A stretch of 64,000 nt of DNA from Thalassorhabdus alkalitolerans (GCF_042656585.1 NZ_JBHSPG010000023.1), one strand, 5' to 3'. Counted from the stretch's first letter, positions 50,135 to 59,457 are shown. Notes: generated by a model from the sequence alone, not told the origin. Made by a program: numbers and translations.

Positions 50135-51628
50135 TCATGAACGGGGAGACTGTGGCTGTATGAGGTGGAGAATCCACTTTTTTAAATCAACAATGCGCCG
50201 AAATTCGGGTGCTGAATCAGTCCCTGCAACCATCATCGGAATAAGTGAATCGTTCGAATGGAATCCCCCGTGGCTTGCTCCTCCTGCATGGGAAGGAGTA
50301 CTTTCACTGATGAATTCATAGCCTGGCTTCACAGAGGCTGCAATAAACTCTCCATTATGGGAATGAAGAGCGCTATATAAGCGTGCCAAAGCATCTGGAA
50401 ACCGGCCAAAGGTAACTGCATTCTCATGTAGTTGTAAATCTAAAAGAGAATCATCGCCCTCGATTTCCCAGGTTTGATTGTATTCATCAACCCAGCGCCC
50501 TTCATGCTTAAATTGACAGGTTTTAGTATTACCTCCAGCAGTCACTTCAATCCATTCACCTTTTTTCCAGGCAATCATTTCTATTCTTGTATCCTTTTGG
50601 AGCTTCTCTACAAGTAGAGAAAGGGGAACCTCAGAAGGAGATAAAGTATAAATAAAGCAGGACCTCAAGTTGGGAGCAAGTACCACTTGGTCTTCCTTCC
50701 TGACTCCATTTCTTAGCTTAGTGATTTTTAAGGGAGCCAACAGTTTCCGTAAGTCCACTAACGCTGTTTTACTGTCATCATTTACATGAGATTGTCCGTT
50801 ATCGCCAATTAAAATCCATACTGCGCTTTCTAGAGCCTCTTCCCAGGAGGGAAAGGTATTTAGAATAGTTTCAAGCTGTTTATCCATGTCTTTAATTCCT
50901 TGTATGTCCATCGGGCCATGTTTGTGTACATTTTTATCATGGTCAGGTAAATAAACTATGGAAAAAGAGGGCAAGTTCTCATTTTCAATCAAATGAGAAA
51001 ACTCCTGCACAGAAAAATTATTATTAAATCCGTATTTACTCCAGATTCTCCCGTACTTTCTTAAAGGGCTGAGCTGGGCAAGTCGCCCATAAACAAAAGT
51101 AGAGGCGGCGTTGGTAGTGATTTTTTTCTCACATGCTACAAAAAAACGGATGAGAGAAGGAATAGTAATGGTTTGAGAAGTTTTTCCCCGGTGTATGAGA
51201 GGATTTATGGAAGCGGATGATTTTCCCTGCTCGTGAAGTTCTTCATGTATGGTTTTTACGTTTTCATTTAAGTGGGAATGATTAAGGCGGTATAAGACAT
51301 CGTACATGCTCCTAGTAAGTCCTAGTTTCATCAACTCCATAATATGGGTTCCATAGTTAATAATTCTATTTTCAGTCTCGCTGTACCAGGCTAAAGCTGG
51401 TACATGATGATGGTTTGAATATTGCCCAGTCAGCAAGGTGCTCTCTACGTTTACAGACATTGTAGGATAGGGAGCCACGATGTCTGGATAATAATAATTG
51501 GCTGTTTTCATAAAGAATGAAAAAGCAGGAAGGTTCTCTTCTTGCAACGCTTTTTGAAAAGGTTTATCCATTAATGTATCAAGCATTATCATAATTACTT
51601 TTTTTGATGACGCTCTGTGGGGATTCAT
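50135..51628 (-). CDS. Alkaline-phosphatase-fold enzyme, soluble paralogue
   Basis: A 497-residue relative of the lipoprotein at 48202 over its whole length, without signal peptide. Shared motifs are VIMIMLDTLMD, YPTMSVNVESTLLTGQ, LPDHDKNVHKHGPMD, LIGDNGQSH and HAGGASHGGF. GDNGQSH replaces the GDHGADK of the paralogue, so a metal-binding His of this family is Asn here. The second Met (51628) is better spaced from AAAGGA than the first (51637). Substrate unknown. Confidence 0.85.
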   Translation of the reverse strand: MNPHRASSKKVIMIMLDTLMDKPFQKALQEENLPAFSFFMKTANYYYPDIVAPYPTMSVNVESTLLTGQYSNHHHVPALAWYSETENRIINYGTHIMELMKLGLTRSMYDVLYRLNHSHLNENVKTIHEELHEQGKSSASINPLIHRGKTSQTITIPSLIRFFVACEKKITTNAASTFVYGRLAQLSPLRKYGRIWSKYGFNNNFSVQEFSHLIENENLPSFSIVYLPDHDKNVHKHGPMDIQGIKDMDKQLETILNTFPSWEEALESAVWILIGDNGQSHVNDDSKTALVDLRKLLAPLKITKLRNGVRKEDQVVLAPNLRSCFIYTLSPSEVPLSLLVEKLQKDTRIEMIAWKKGEWIEVTAGGNTKTCQFKHEGRWVDEYNQTWEIEGDDSLLDLQLHENAVTFGRFPDALARLYSALHSHNGEFIAASVKPGYEFISESTPSHAGGASHGGFHSNDSLIPMMVAGTDSAPEFRRIVDLKKWILHLIQPQSPRS

Positions 51629-51854
51629 GCCGATCATCCTTTTTATATAATATGGCTTTCTTCAAGATGGAAAATTACATATTTAAGCTGTCGAATGACC
51701 TCCATTGATTATTCCTTCCGCTTAAAAAATCGGGGACCTTCAGGATGGCTGTTACGTAAAGGTAATGAAGTAAAGATTCCCAAACCCTCTAATAAAAGGG
51801 AAGAGACCAGATTGTATGCCTTATTTAGTTTGAAACAACGGAAACAAATTATGT

Positions 51855-51881
51855 AAAAAAACAGCCTTTATAAAAAGGCTG
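51855..51881 (-). terminator. Terminator of the lipid kinase gene
   Basis: CAGCCTTT pairs with AAAGGCTG; on the minus strand a run of seven T follows. Confidence 0.78.
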
Positions 51882-51890
51882 AAAAGATAT

Positions 51891-52793
51891 TTATCCAACT
51901 GAAGTGAAGACTTGAAGATGACGAGGTAAAACCGTAAACTGAAAATCTTTTACTCGATGTTCATCCCCATCCAAGTTCAGGCTGATTTGTTGAGGGATTG
52001 TAAAGGAGCCAGTTTGAATGGTTGTATGCTGAATAATGGTCGCTTTATTAGGGACCTGTAACAGCTCACAAAGAAGAACGAGCAGTAAAGCCGCACGGCT
52101 GCTAGCTTTACAAGTCAGGAGATGAAAGTGGGCATCCCTGTTTTTATTACTTTTTATCAAGCGCTCAAAGGGTCCCACCCCATTTCCGTTCATGATTAAA
52201 AATAATGAAAGGTCTGAGAGCAGTTCTTGCGAAGGAAGATTAATGGAGATGGGGTGGGATTGTTTAGACATAAAAAAGGTTTTTAAGAAACAAAATACAT
52301 ATGCCCATTCTCCAATGTAAGCTTTCAGATAAGAGGGAGTTTTATAAGTGATATCAGAAAGCCAGCCAGCTGAAGCGATATTAGCGAAATACTTATCACC
52401 GAATTTGCCTATGTCAATCGCCTTTGTCTGTCCATTTCTGATGACTTGGAATACCTCCTCCATTTGTGAAGGCATACCAATATATTTTGCAAATTCGTTG
52501 CTGGTTCCTAGAGGGATAACGGCGATAACCGGCCTATGCTGTTCTGTTGCCAGGGTTTGAAGAGAGCTGTTCACTGTCCCGTCACCACCAGCAATAAATA
52601 TCGCATCCCATTTCTTTTGGCAGGCTTCTTTAATGGGGGTTTCAATATTTTGGAAGTCAGTTAACTGGTGAATCATAAGCTGGTATCCTAATTGGGTCAA
52701 TCTTTCAACAATAAAAGGAAAGGCACTGTGTCTCTTTTTCTTTCCTGATTGTGGGTTATATATAAATAATGCTTTTTTGCTTAATGTTTTCAT
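51891..52793 (-). CDS. Diacylglycerol/lipid kinase-family protein
   Basis: A 300-residue DAGK-catalytic-domain protein. Family marks are LFIYNPQSGKKK at the N-terminus, the nucleotide-binding FIAGGDGTVNSSL and the VIPLGTSNEFAKYIGMP segment, where most members have GTxNDFA; Glu replaces Asp. The C-terminal beta domain includes the LNLDGDEH segment. It resembles the YtlR/BmrU type, whose lipid substrate is not certain, rather than housekeeping DgkB. Monocistronic. Confidence 0.88.
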   Translation of the reverse strand: MKTLSKKALFIYNPQSGKKKRHSAFPFIVERLTQLGYQLMIHQLTDFQNIETPIKEACQKKWDAIFIAGGDGTVNSSLQTLATEQHRPVIAVIPLGTSNEFAKYIGMPSQMEEVFQVIRNGQTKAIDIGKFGDKYFANIASAGWLSDITYKTPSYLKAYIGEWAYVFCFLKTFFMSKQSHPISINLPSQELLSDLSLFLIMNGNGVGPFERLIKSNKNRDAHFHLLTCKASSRAALLLVLLCELLQVPNKATIIQHTTIQTGSFTIPQQISLNLDGDEHRVKDFQFTVLPRHLQVFTSVG

Positions 52794-52983
52794 GAATATA
52801 CCCCGTTTATTTTAATGAAGTATTCGTATTTTGTTCTATCAAGCATTATTTATAAAGGTTTTAAGGTGAATAATATTGACAAATAAGGAGAAAAAGAGTG
52901 GGGGAGGAACTAAAATACTGTGCAGCCAGTTTTAAAGGGAAGAAGCAATGATACACATCCAAACTCCACATGTTAAAAATTCA

Positions 52984-53000
52984 TGTTAGGTTTTATGACA
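52984..53000. promoter_or_regulatory. TnrA/GlnR-type nitrogen box upstream of the NarK-like gene
   Basis: TGTTAGGTTTTATGACA fits TGTNA-N7-TNACA exactly. It lies about 110 bases upstream of the start codon, rather far for classical TnrA activation. The remaining gap (52794-53112) holds possible -35/-10 pairs near 53041-53069 and a TATAGT at about 53090. Confidence 0.55.
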
Positions 53001-53112
53001 TGATCACCCAAATTCATCATAAGGAACGATAAAATAAAATTTGTCGGGATTTTATTTTAAATATGTATTTTATATACAGCAAAAAGTTTCTATAGTATTG
53101 GGGTGAGAGTGT

Positions 53113-54306
53113 ATGGAAGAACAACAGAAAATAAGCAGAAGAATATTATTACTGACAACTCTTGCAATGGTTTTCTCGTTTACTGTTTGGGCTTCTTTAT
53201 CGCCCTTAGCGAATCAATTTGAGACGATTTACGGATTAACGGCAACGCAGACCAGTGTATTAGTAGCAATCCCCGTGCTCTTAGGGTCTGTTATGAGAGT
53301 GCCCCTTGGAATTCTAACTGATCAGCATGGGGGCAGAAAGGTTTTCACTGCTTTGTTGATTTTTACCATTATTCCCTTGATAGGCATTGGTTTTGCCGAT
53401 TCATACTACTCTTTGTTAATTTGGGCGTTCTTTTTAGGTATGTCTGGAGCTTGTTTTGCAGTTTCCATCACCTTTGTAGCAAAGTGGACTCCAACAGAAA
53501 AGCAAGGCACGGCATTAGGGATAAATGGAATGGGGAATATAGGAACGGCTCTTGCCGGGGCCGCTTTGCCTACCATCGCTGTGGTGTACGGTGTGCAATG
53601 GGCTTTTTGGATACTGGTTGTTCCTATCGTTATAATGGCCGTCATGATTTGGTGCTGGACTCCCGAAACCCCAAAGCCAGCTGAAAAGAAAACATTAGCA
53701 GGGACACTTTCGGTATTAAAGCATAAGGACAGTATTATTTTTTCTTTGTTTTATTTCGTAACGTTTGGTGCATTCGTAGCTTTTGGTATTTATCTGCCGA
53801 CGTTATTAATGTCTCTCCACGATCTTAGCGCCGTCGACGCAGGGGCCAGAGCAGCTGGTTTTGTAATTTTAGCGACTCTTGTTCGTCCTTTTGGTGGATA
53901 CGCAGGCGATAAAATTGGAGCTGGAAAAGCAATAACGGTTGTATTTATAGGGATTACATTAGGAGGATTAGTACTTACTTTTGGCTTGGAAAACATGGCT
54001 TTAATGACGGCTGCCTGCTTGCTGATTGCCCTCATGTGCGGGATAGGAAACGGAGCGATCTTTAAACTAGTACCAGAGAAGTTCCCGAAATCAACGGGTG
54101 CGGTAACTGGAATTGTCGGGGCGGCAGGAGGACTTGGGGGGTTTTTCCCGCCAATCCTGCTTGGAATGGTCCAGGACGTAACAGGTACCTATATGCTTGG
54201 GTTTCTGCTCCTGTCTATTCTGGCTCTCGTTTGTTTTGTCATTAATCTAAAACAATACGACAACACAAAATACACAAGGTTAGTAGATGTAAAAGCTGGC
54301 TCCTAG
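53113..54306 (+). CDS. Nitrate/nitrite transporter, NarK/NasA family (MFS)
   Basis: A 397-residue MFS protein with 12 helices. The nitrate signature is present in both halves: GINGMGNIGTALAG (first) and GIVGAAGGLGGFFPP (second), and the substrate-binding Arg in GSVMRVPLGILTDQHGGRK. ATG follows GGGGTGAGAGTGT. No nitrate or nitrite reductase genes lie in the window. The upstream TnrA-like box favours an assimilatory role (NasA) over respiratory export. Confidence 0.92.
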   Translation: MEEQQKISRRILLLTTLAMVFSFTVWASLSPLANQFETIYGLTATQTSVLVAIPVLLGSVMRVPLGILTDQHGGRKVFTALLIFTIIPLIGIGFADSYYSLLIWAFFLGMSGACFAVSITFVAKWTPTEKQGTALGINGMGNIGTALAGAALPTIAVVYGVQWAFWILVVPIVIMAVMIWCWTPETPKPAEKKTLAGTLSVLKHKDSIIFSLFYFVTFGAFVAFGIYLPTLLMSLHDLSAVDAGARAAGFVILATLVRPFGGYAGDKIGAGKAITVVFIGITLGGLVLTFGLENMALMTAACLLIALMCGIGNGAIFKLVPEKFPKSTGAVTGIVGAAGGLGGFFPPILLGMVQDVTGTYMLGFLLLSILALVCFVINLKQYDNTKYTRLVDVKAGS

Positions 54307-54308
54307 AA

Positions 54309-54347
54309 AAAAAACGCTTAATCCTTTATTGAGATTAAGCGTTTTTT
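54309..54347 (+). terminator. Terminator of the NarK-like gene
   Basis: AAAAAACGCTTAATC and GATTAAGCGTTTTTT, perfect 15-bp stem with T-run. Confidence 0.92.
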
Positions 54348-54422
54348 GTATGGATTAGAATCTTCTAAGTGAGAAGGAAGAATACAGACAAGAGAGAATA
54401 ACATATCCAAGGGGGGTGTAGT

Positions 54423-54719
54423 ATGAAACTGAGCTTTATGATAGCGTCTTTGTCAGCAGTTGTCGTTTTTACTCTTAGTCTGATCACGGGCAGTTGGTAC
54501 TTCCTTATATATATATCAGGTTCCTTGGGTGTTATGAGCTTGTTCCTGGCTTTTTTTGTTTATTTAGATTCGGTTATGCAGGATAACAAAGAATCCTTTT
54601 TTTCCGAGTACGGAGTTAAAAAGGATAGAAGGGAGGCGGCGAAAGTACATGCAGCTGCTTCTGTTCCCAACCTGACAGTTGCACTTATATATTTATTTGT
54701 CTCCCACTTTATTTTTTAG
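54423..54719 (+). CDS. Small membrane protein, DUF5316-like
   Basis: A 98-residue protein with three hydrophobic segments (about 5-22, 26-48, 78-97) and a charged middle (VKKDRREAAKVH). The layout, with an Arg/Glu-rich loop before a final helix containing PNLTVALIYLF, resembles DUF5316 proteins of Bacilli, of unknown function. ATG follows AAGGGGGGTG. Single gene. Confidence 0.65.
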   Translation: MKLSFMIASLSAVVVFTLSLITGSWYFLIYISGSLGVMSLFLAFFVYLDSVMQDNKESFFSEYGVKKDRREAAKVHAAASVPNLTVALIYLFVSHFIF

Positions 54720-55156
54720 TAAAGCTTGTTACATCTTATAGTTAATTTTGTAAAAAGCGCTCGTTTGCACTAAAAGGTACAAGTACGGGCAACCATTCAT
54801 TCTTCATTTCATTCACGGTCTCATAGCCTCAGCTTCCCCGGGAAACTCAACCTGCAGGACCTTCTGCTCATCCTCTCCCGAAGGGGTTTCACACAATCTA
54901 TAACGTGACTGATGCAACATTCGCCTTTACCAGTTCCTATAGGAAAAGACAGAAATGAGGTATTTTTTTGTCTCTTCTGGCTCACAATTTTATCCTCCGG
55001 CGGGCGTTCGATTTCTTCTACTTCACTAAACTTCCTCTCTCCTTGCTATTACCTCTCCCATTATTTTATTGTAAACGCCTTCAACTTATAGAAAGAGAAG
55101 ACGATAAAGCATATAAGGAGTTAGAAAATTCTATATTTTTTGAAGGAGGGAGAATA
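54720..55156. other. Non-coding gap before the chemoreceptor gene
   Basis: A 437-base gap. The chemoreceptor frame stays open upstream to 54968, but that extension lacks a ribosome site and reads as low-quality sequence. I see no RNA motif, repeat or terminator; the chemoreceptor promoter was not identified. Confidence 0.4.
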
Positions 55157-56893
55157 ATGGGGTTAAAAGGAAGGCTGCTATTACTGTGTTTGGTTACATT
55201 AATCGTTCCCATGAGTATTTTAGGGTGGGTAAGCTACAAAACCGCAGAAGCTGAACTTACACAAGCAGGCGAAATCAATTTAGAAAACAATGTTAATCTT
55301 GCCATGGAATTAATTAATAGTGTGCGAAGTGATGTGGAAGCCGGCGGACTGTCTTCAGAGGAGGCACAGGAGATGGTAAAGGAAAGTCTGGTCGGAGTGT
55401 TGCAGGAAGATGGGAGCCGCAAGATCACAGAACAAATTGACCTTGGGGAACATGGTTATTTTTACATAATAGACAGGGGCGGGACACTGCTTGCCCACCC
55501 ATTGTTAGAGGGGGATAACATTTGGGGGGAACAAGGAGAAGATGGCTCCTTTTTTATTCAAAATGTTATTGAAGAGGCCGTCGCCGGCGGCGGATTTGTC
55601 TCTTATGACTGGCCGCTCCCTGATAACCCGGAGCAAGCTGCTCCTAAAATTATTTATTCCAGTCTTGACGAAGAGTGGGGATGGGTGGTTGCAGCAGGCT
55701 CCTATTATGTTGATTATAATGGAGGAGCTCAGGGAGTCCTGCATGCTTTACTGCTGACGGTTGCTATTTCTACACTTGTGGGTGGAGGAATTATTTTTTA
55801 TTTTGCAAACCGCATCTCCAGGCCTGTAAAAGAAATAGAAAAAGAGCTAACGGAAATAGCAAATGGAGTATTGAGCAAAAAAGAGCTAAGAATAACAAGA
55901 AGGGATGAAATAGGTTCTCTTGGAACGCAAGTAAACATGATGAAACAGTCTATACGCTCTATTATCGAAAATGTAAATGAAGCAGGTGAACAAGTTTCAG
56001 CAATGGCACAGGAGCTTAATGCTGCGACAAATGAAAACACGCGTGCCTCAGAACTGATCTCCTCCTCGATACAGGAGGTAAGTGATTATGCCGGAGAACA
56101 AATAGCGGCCAGCAGAACAAATTCTGGAATTATGAATGAAATTAGTAATACCATTGACCAGCTGAATAGAGAAATGATAGCTGTCCGGCAATCAAATACA
56201 AACGCCAACGCCAACACAGAAACGGGAAAAGAAATGGTGAGAACCCTTGAAAAACAAATGAAAAATCTACAGGAGACGGCTATTTCTACAAGCAAAGAAA
56301 TGGAACAACTGAAAGATAAATCCGCTCAGATTAATTATATTATAACTATTATTACTGATATAGCAGACCAAACAAATCTCCTGGCATTAAACGCAGCTAT
56401 TGAAGCGGCAAGAGCAGGTGAACAAGGAAAAGGATTTGCTGTTGTAGCTGATGAAGTGAGGAAATTAGCAGAACAGTCCAGCGATTCGGCTAAGGAAATC
56501 AGAGCATTAATCGGCGATATTCAGGGAGGGGTTGAAAACTCAGTCAAGGCTATCGAAGTAAACAATAAACATGTGGAAGAGTGCCAGACAACCACCGTTC
56601 ACACGGGTAAAGAATTCAACAGTATAGAAGAGGCTGTGACGTTGATAAATACGCATGTAAACAAAGTAACCTCCTTACTAAGAGAGGTTGTAGGGAAGAC
56701 TGGCAGATCTTTAGAAAGTATTCAAAAAGCAGAAGAGGGCGTCAGCCACACCGCACAAGAGGTGGAGCAAGTAGCTGCGGCTACAGAAGAGCAAAGCGCT
56801 TCAATGGAGGAAATCAATGCTTCAGCTGAGAATTTAAGACAAGTTTCTGAAGATATGCAGAAGACAATTAATAAATTTTCACTTACAAAATAA
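55157..56893 (+). CDS. Methyl-accepting chemotaxis protein with Cache sensor domain
   Basis: A 578-residue chemoreceptor: first membrane helix (about 7-25), extracellular single-Cache domain (about 30-185, with GYFYIIDRGGTLLAHP), second helix (about 190-213), HAMP (about 214-265) and signalling domain with the hairpin tip ADQTNLLALNAAIEAARAGE. sCache domains of this type often sense small organic acids or amino acids; the ligand is not predictable. ATG 55157 follows AAGGAGGGAG. Confidence 0.94.
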   Translation: MGLKGRLLLLCLVTLIVPMSILGWVSYKTAEAELTQAGEINLENNVNLAMELINSVRSDVEAGGLSSEEAQEMVKESLVGVLQEDGSRKITEQIDLGEHGYFYIIDRGGTLLAHPLLEGDNIWGEQGEDGSFFIQNVIEEAVAGGGFVSYDWPLPDNPEQAAPKIIYSSLDEEWGWVVAAGSYYVDYNGGAQGVLHALLLTVAISTLVGGGIIFYFANRISRPVKEIEKELTEIANGVLSKKELRITRRDEIGSLGTQVNMMKQSIRSIIENVNEAGEQVSAMAQELNAATNENTRASELISSSIQEVSDYAGEQIAASRTNSGIMNEISNTIDQLNREMIAVRQSNTNANANTETGKEMVRTLEKQMKNLQETAISTSKEMEQLKDKSAQINYIITIITDIADQTNLLALNAAIEAARAGEQGKGFAVVADEVRKLAEQSSDSAKEIRALIGDIQGGVENSVKAIEVNNKHVEECQTTTVHTGKEFNSIEEAVTLINTHVNKVTSLLREVVGKTGRSLESIQKAEEGVSHTAQEVEQVAAATEEQSASMEEINASAENLRQVSEDMQKTINKFSLTK

Positions 56894-56947
56894 AAAATAT
56901 ATAAAGCACTCTCTAAAATTAAAAAGAGAGTGCTTTATATATTTTTT
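56893..56947 (+). terminator. Terminator of the chemoreceptor gene
   Basis: A 21-bp-class stem (AAAGCACTCTCT with AGAGAGTGCTTT at its core), extended by A/T pairs, ending in TTTTTT. Works on both strands. Confidence 0.9.
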
Positions 56948-57149
56948 ATTTTGTTTCTGCTCTATAGACTGGCTTAAGATTCTTTCTTCGTGGGCTAGGG
57001 ACAGACTCCAACCAATCATCGAGGCACTCCATTCTTCTTCTTTTCCAGAGAGCTCTATCTTTTGCTTCCTTGTTGAAGAGATGAGGACTGATTGTTAAGA
57101 TAAGCATCGTGTTACATTACATCATTACATTTATTGGAGGTTTTATTTA

Positions 57150-57770
57150 ATGCGTAAGTGGGTAGGAGCTCTTTCTGTGTCTATGGCTGTTATAATCTTT
57201 GGTGCAAACGAAACGGAGGCATCAAGTTCGCATACAGTGCAAAGCGGTGATACGCTCTGGTCCATTGCAAACAATCATGATGTAAGTGTCGAGGAAATTA
57301 AGAATACGAATAATAAAAGTGAGAGCATGATCCATGTTGGTGAATCCTTGCAAATTCCTTCGACTGACAATGAACAGGATCATAGCCCATCAGCAAATGA
57401 ATATAGTGGTACTGCCAGTGAGGAAGATAAGCGTTTGTTATCCCAGTTAGTTACAGCTGAAGCAACCGGTGAGCCATATGAAGGTCAAGTAGCTGTGGCT
57501 GAGGTGGTACTTAATCGCGTAGAAAGCTCTAAGTTCCCAAATACTATTCAAGGCGTCATTCATGAGCAAGGACAATTTACGCCTGTTCAAAACGGATCAA
57601 TTAACCAGGTCCCTACAGACACTGCAGAGAGAGCAGTAGAAGAGGCGTTGAACAATAGTGGGCAAGGGCATGGTTCTTTATTCTTCTACAATCCTCAAAC
57701 AGCAACAAACTTATGGAATGCAACAAGAGAAGAGACAAAAACAATCGGCAATCACGTATTTTCAAAATAA
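57150..57770 (+). CDS. LysM cell-wall hydrolase, SleB/CwlJ family
   Basis: A 206-residue secreted protein: signal peptide (about 1-24), one LysM domain (SHTVQSGDTLWSIANNHDVS, about 27-70), a linker, and a Hydrolase_2 domain (about 95-205) with the catalytic Glu candidate in LVTAEATGEPYEGQVAVAEVVLNRV, quoted in part as AEATGEPYEGQVAVAEVVL. SleB-like lytic enzymes cut cortex or wall peptidoglycan; the LysM form resembles YkvT. ATG follows TTGGAGG. Single gene with terminator. Confidence 0.92.
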   Translation: MRKWVGALSVSMAVIIFGANETEASSSHTVQSGDTLWSIANNHDVSVEEIKNTNNKSESMIHVGESLQIPSTDNEQDHSPSANEYSGTASEEDKRLLSQLVTAEATGEPYEGQVAVAEVVLNRVESSKFPNTIQGVIHEQGQFTPVQNGSINQVPTDTAERAVEEALNNSGQGHGSLFFYNPQTATNLWNATREETKTIGNHVFSK

Positions 57771-57807
57771 ATTCTATATCAAAAGTCATTAATCAGAGTG
57801 TTCAAAG

Positions 57808-57849
57808 AGAGACTGTCACAAAAGTAATTTTGCTGACAGTCTCTTTTTT
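57808..57849 (+). terminator. Terminator of the LysM hydrolase gene
   Basis: AGAGACTGTCA and TGACAGTCTCT with TTTTTT. The rest of the 57771-58075 gap shows no gene apart from a 12-codon frame (58032-58070) ending just before the TetR start. Confidence 0.88.
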
Positions 57850-58075
57850 GAAGAGGAAAATGAACTCTGGCTGCTTCATGCTATGTACTTGCTCCAACTG
57901 CTCTTTTATCTACAATAAAATGACTAAAAAATTTTACATTCGCCTTTAACAGGACCCAAAAAATTAATAACCACTGCTCGTAATTTTCAGACACAAGTGA
58001 TAAAGTAAGTAAATGAAAAAGGGCGAATGTTATGAAAATCTTTTTGTATAAGAAAGTAGAGGAGAGGTGAAAGAG

Positions 58076-58693
58076 ATGGAGAAAAACCTGGTTCCATCTA
58101 TTGTAAAAGATCAGCACCTTGTTAAGCGAAGAAGAGAACAAATGGTTAATGCGGCTGTCGTGTTACTGAAAAAGAAAGGTTTTGACAGGATTACAACAAG
58201 AGAGATTGCCAGGGAAGCAGGCTTTAGTATTGGGACACTTTATGAATACATAGGAAGAAAAGAAGATATTTTATATCTAGTATGTGATTCAATCTTTGAA
58301 GAAGTTCGCGATCGCCTTGAGGCCAGTTTGACGAAAGGCGGAAATGGCATTGATTCACTGGAAGAGGTTATTTCTTCTTTATTTAAAGTGATGGATGAAA
58401 TGCAGGACGAGGTGCTGGTGATGTACCAGGAAACAAAATCTCTCCCCAAAAATGCTCTTCCTTATGTTCTTAAAAAGGACGAGGAGTTAACAAAAATTAT
58501 TGAAGAAACGATATTAAACGTTAGGGAAGCAGGCGGGATTTCCCTTTCCGATAAAGAGTGCTGGCTCCTTGCTCATAACATTATTGTCAGCGGGCAAATG
58601 TGGACCTTCAGACGGTGGGCTCTTCGAAAAACGTGCACCCTGGAAGAGTATACAAAGATGCAGGTTAATTTATTGCTGCATAAATTGGTTTAA
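58076..58693 (+). CDS. TetR-family regulator
   Basis: A 205-residue regulator; helix-turn-helix GFDRITTREIAREAGFSIGTLYEYIGRKEDIL (core AGFSIGTLYEYI) near residues 35-65. The C-terminal pattern (LVMYQETKSLPKNALPYVL) recalls regulators of fatty-acid metabolism in Bacilli; ligand unknown. I chose ATG 58076, eight bases after GGAGAGG, over GTG 58067. It may bind CTGAACGATTGTTCAG at 59025, though its own promoter shows no copy that I can see. Confidence 0.88.
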   Translation: MEKNLVPSIVKDQHLVKRRREQMVNAAVVLLKKKGFDRITTREIAREAGFSIGTLYEYIGRKEDILYLVCDSIFEEVRDRLEASLTKGGNGIDSLEEVISSLFKVMDEMQDEVLVMYQETKSLPKNALPYVLKKDEELTKIIEETILNVREAGGISLSDKECWLLAHNIIVSGQMWTFRRWALRKTCTLEEYTKMQVNLLLHKLV

Positions 58694-58706
58694 ACAATTG
58701 GATAGC

Positions 58707-58877
58707 GGGCTGTCCCAAAATTTTTTCAGCTGAAATACAATGAGCTTTTACCTAAAGTCAAAAGTGCGGCATCCGTTCAAGCTTCATATCTTTCCTATTT
58801 ATGGTTTCTTTTAGCCGTTGGAAAGCTTCATCTGAAAGTCATTTGAAAAAATTGCAGCGTCACTGTGGGACAACCCC
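58707..58877. repeat. 171-bp MITE-like element with imperfect inverted ends
   Basis: Left end GGGCTGTCCCAAAATTTTTT and right end, read inversely, GGGGTTGTCCCACAGTG with AATTTTTTCA further in. No gene inside. The ends share GTCCCA and AATTTTTTCA blocks but with an 11-base insertion. It could equally be a long-range hairpin after the TetR gene. Confidence 0.4.
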
Positions 58878-59024
58878 TTCATGACAGGAGAGTACTAGTA
58901 GTTCCTGTTTTGATTTCAGATATTTCCCAAATTTGATAATGAAATTTTCTTAATATTATGATATAGTGAGTAAAGATAAATATCTCCTTGTACATGTAAG
59001 AAATGGTTTTTATTTACCACCAAC

Positions 59025-59040
59025 CTGAACGATTGTTCAG
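59025..59040. promoter_or_regulatory. Palindromic operator upstream of the biotinyl-carrier gene
   Basis: CTGAAC-GATT-GTTCAG, perfect 6-bp arms, about 60 bases downstream of a possible promoter (TATGATATAGTG region near 58957) and 80 bases upstream of the start codon. TetR-type binding is likely. Confidence 0.5.
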
Positions 59041-59121
59041 TCTACAGTCATAAGAGGAGAGTACAAAGTGAGATTAGATTCGAAAATAATGAAAGCCTTT
59101 ACATAGGCAGGGAGGATTGTT

Positions 59122-59334
59122 ATGAGCAGCATTAAAGCAGATATGGCAGGGAACTTGTGGAAGGTATTAGTCGGGGAAGGGGATCAAGTCAAAGCAGGAG
59201 AAGAGGTTGCCATTTTAGAATCAATGAAAATGGAAATTCCTATTGCTGCTGATAAAGATGGAGTGGTTAAGAAGCTTCTTAAGCAAGAAGGTGATTTTAT
59301 TAATGAGGGTGATGATTTGATAGAGTTAGAGTAA
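59122..59334 (+). CDS. Orphan biotinyl/lipoyl carrier domain protein
   Basis: A 70-residue stand-alone biotinyl domain with the attachment motif ESMKMEI (Lys of MKM is the biotin site) and flanking Gly turns. It resembles YngHB of B. subtilis, a small biotinylated protein usually next to an acyl-CoA carboxylase; no carboxylase subunit is present here. Attachment by BirA is expected. ATG follows AGGGAGG. The biotin operon lies close by, but that may be coincidence. Confidence 0.88.
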   Translation: MSSIKADMAGNLWKVLVGEGDQVKAGEEVAILESMKMEIPIAADKDGVVKKLLKQEGDFINEGDDLIELE

Positions 59335-59457
59335 AGGCGGGTCGAGTAATAGGCCAGATGAAATGAACATTGCCCCCCCAGAAGAAAGACAGTTAGAAAT
59401 TACTTATGAACTCACTTTCCTTATATTCACACTATAGATTGAGAGAGGTGACAGTTC

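Noticed and set aside
51696..51856. Plus-strand frame of 53 codons between the phosphodiesterase and lipid kinase genes
   Set aside because: Basic and hydrophilic, but no ribosome site, no family and a terminator belonging to the opposite strand; not enough support.
54968..55156. N-terminal extension of the chemoreceptor
   Set aside because: The frame is open, but there is no ribosome site and ATG 55157 has AAGGAGGGAG and begins the expected first membrane helix.
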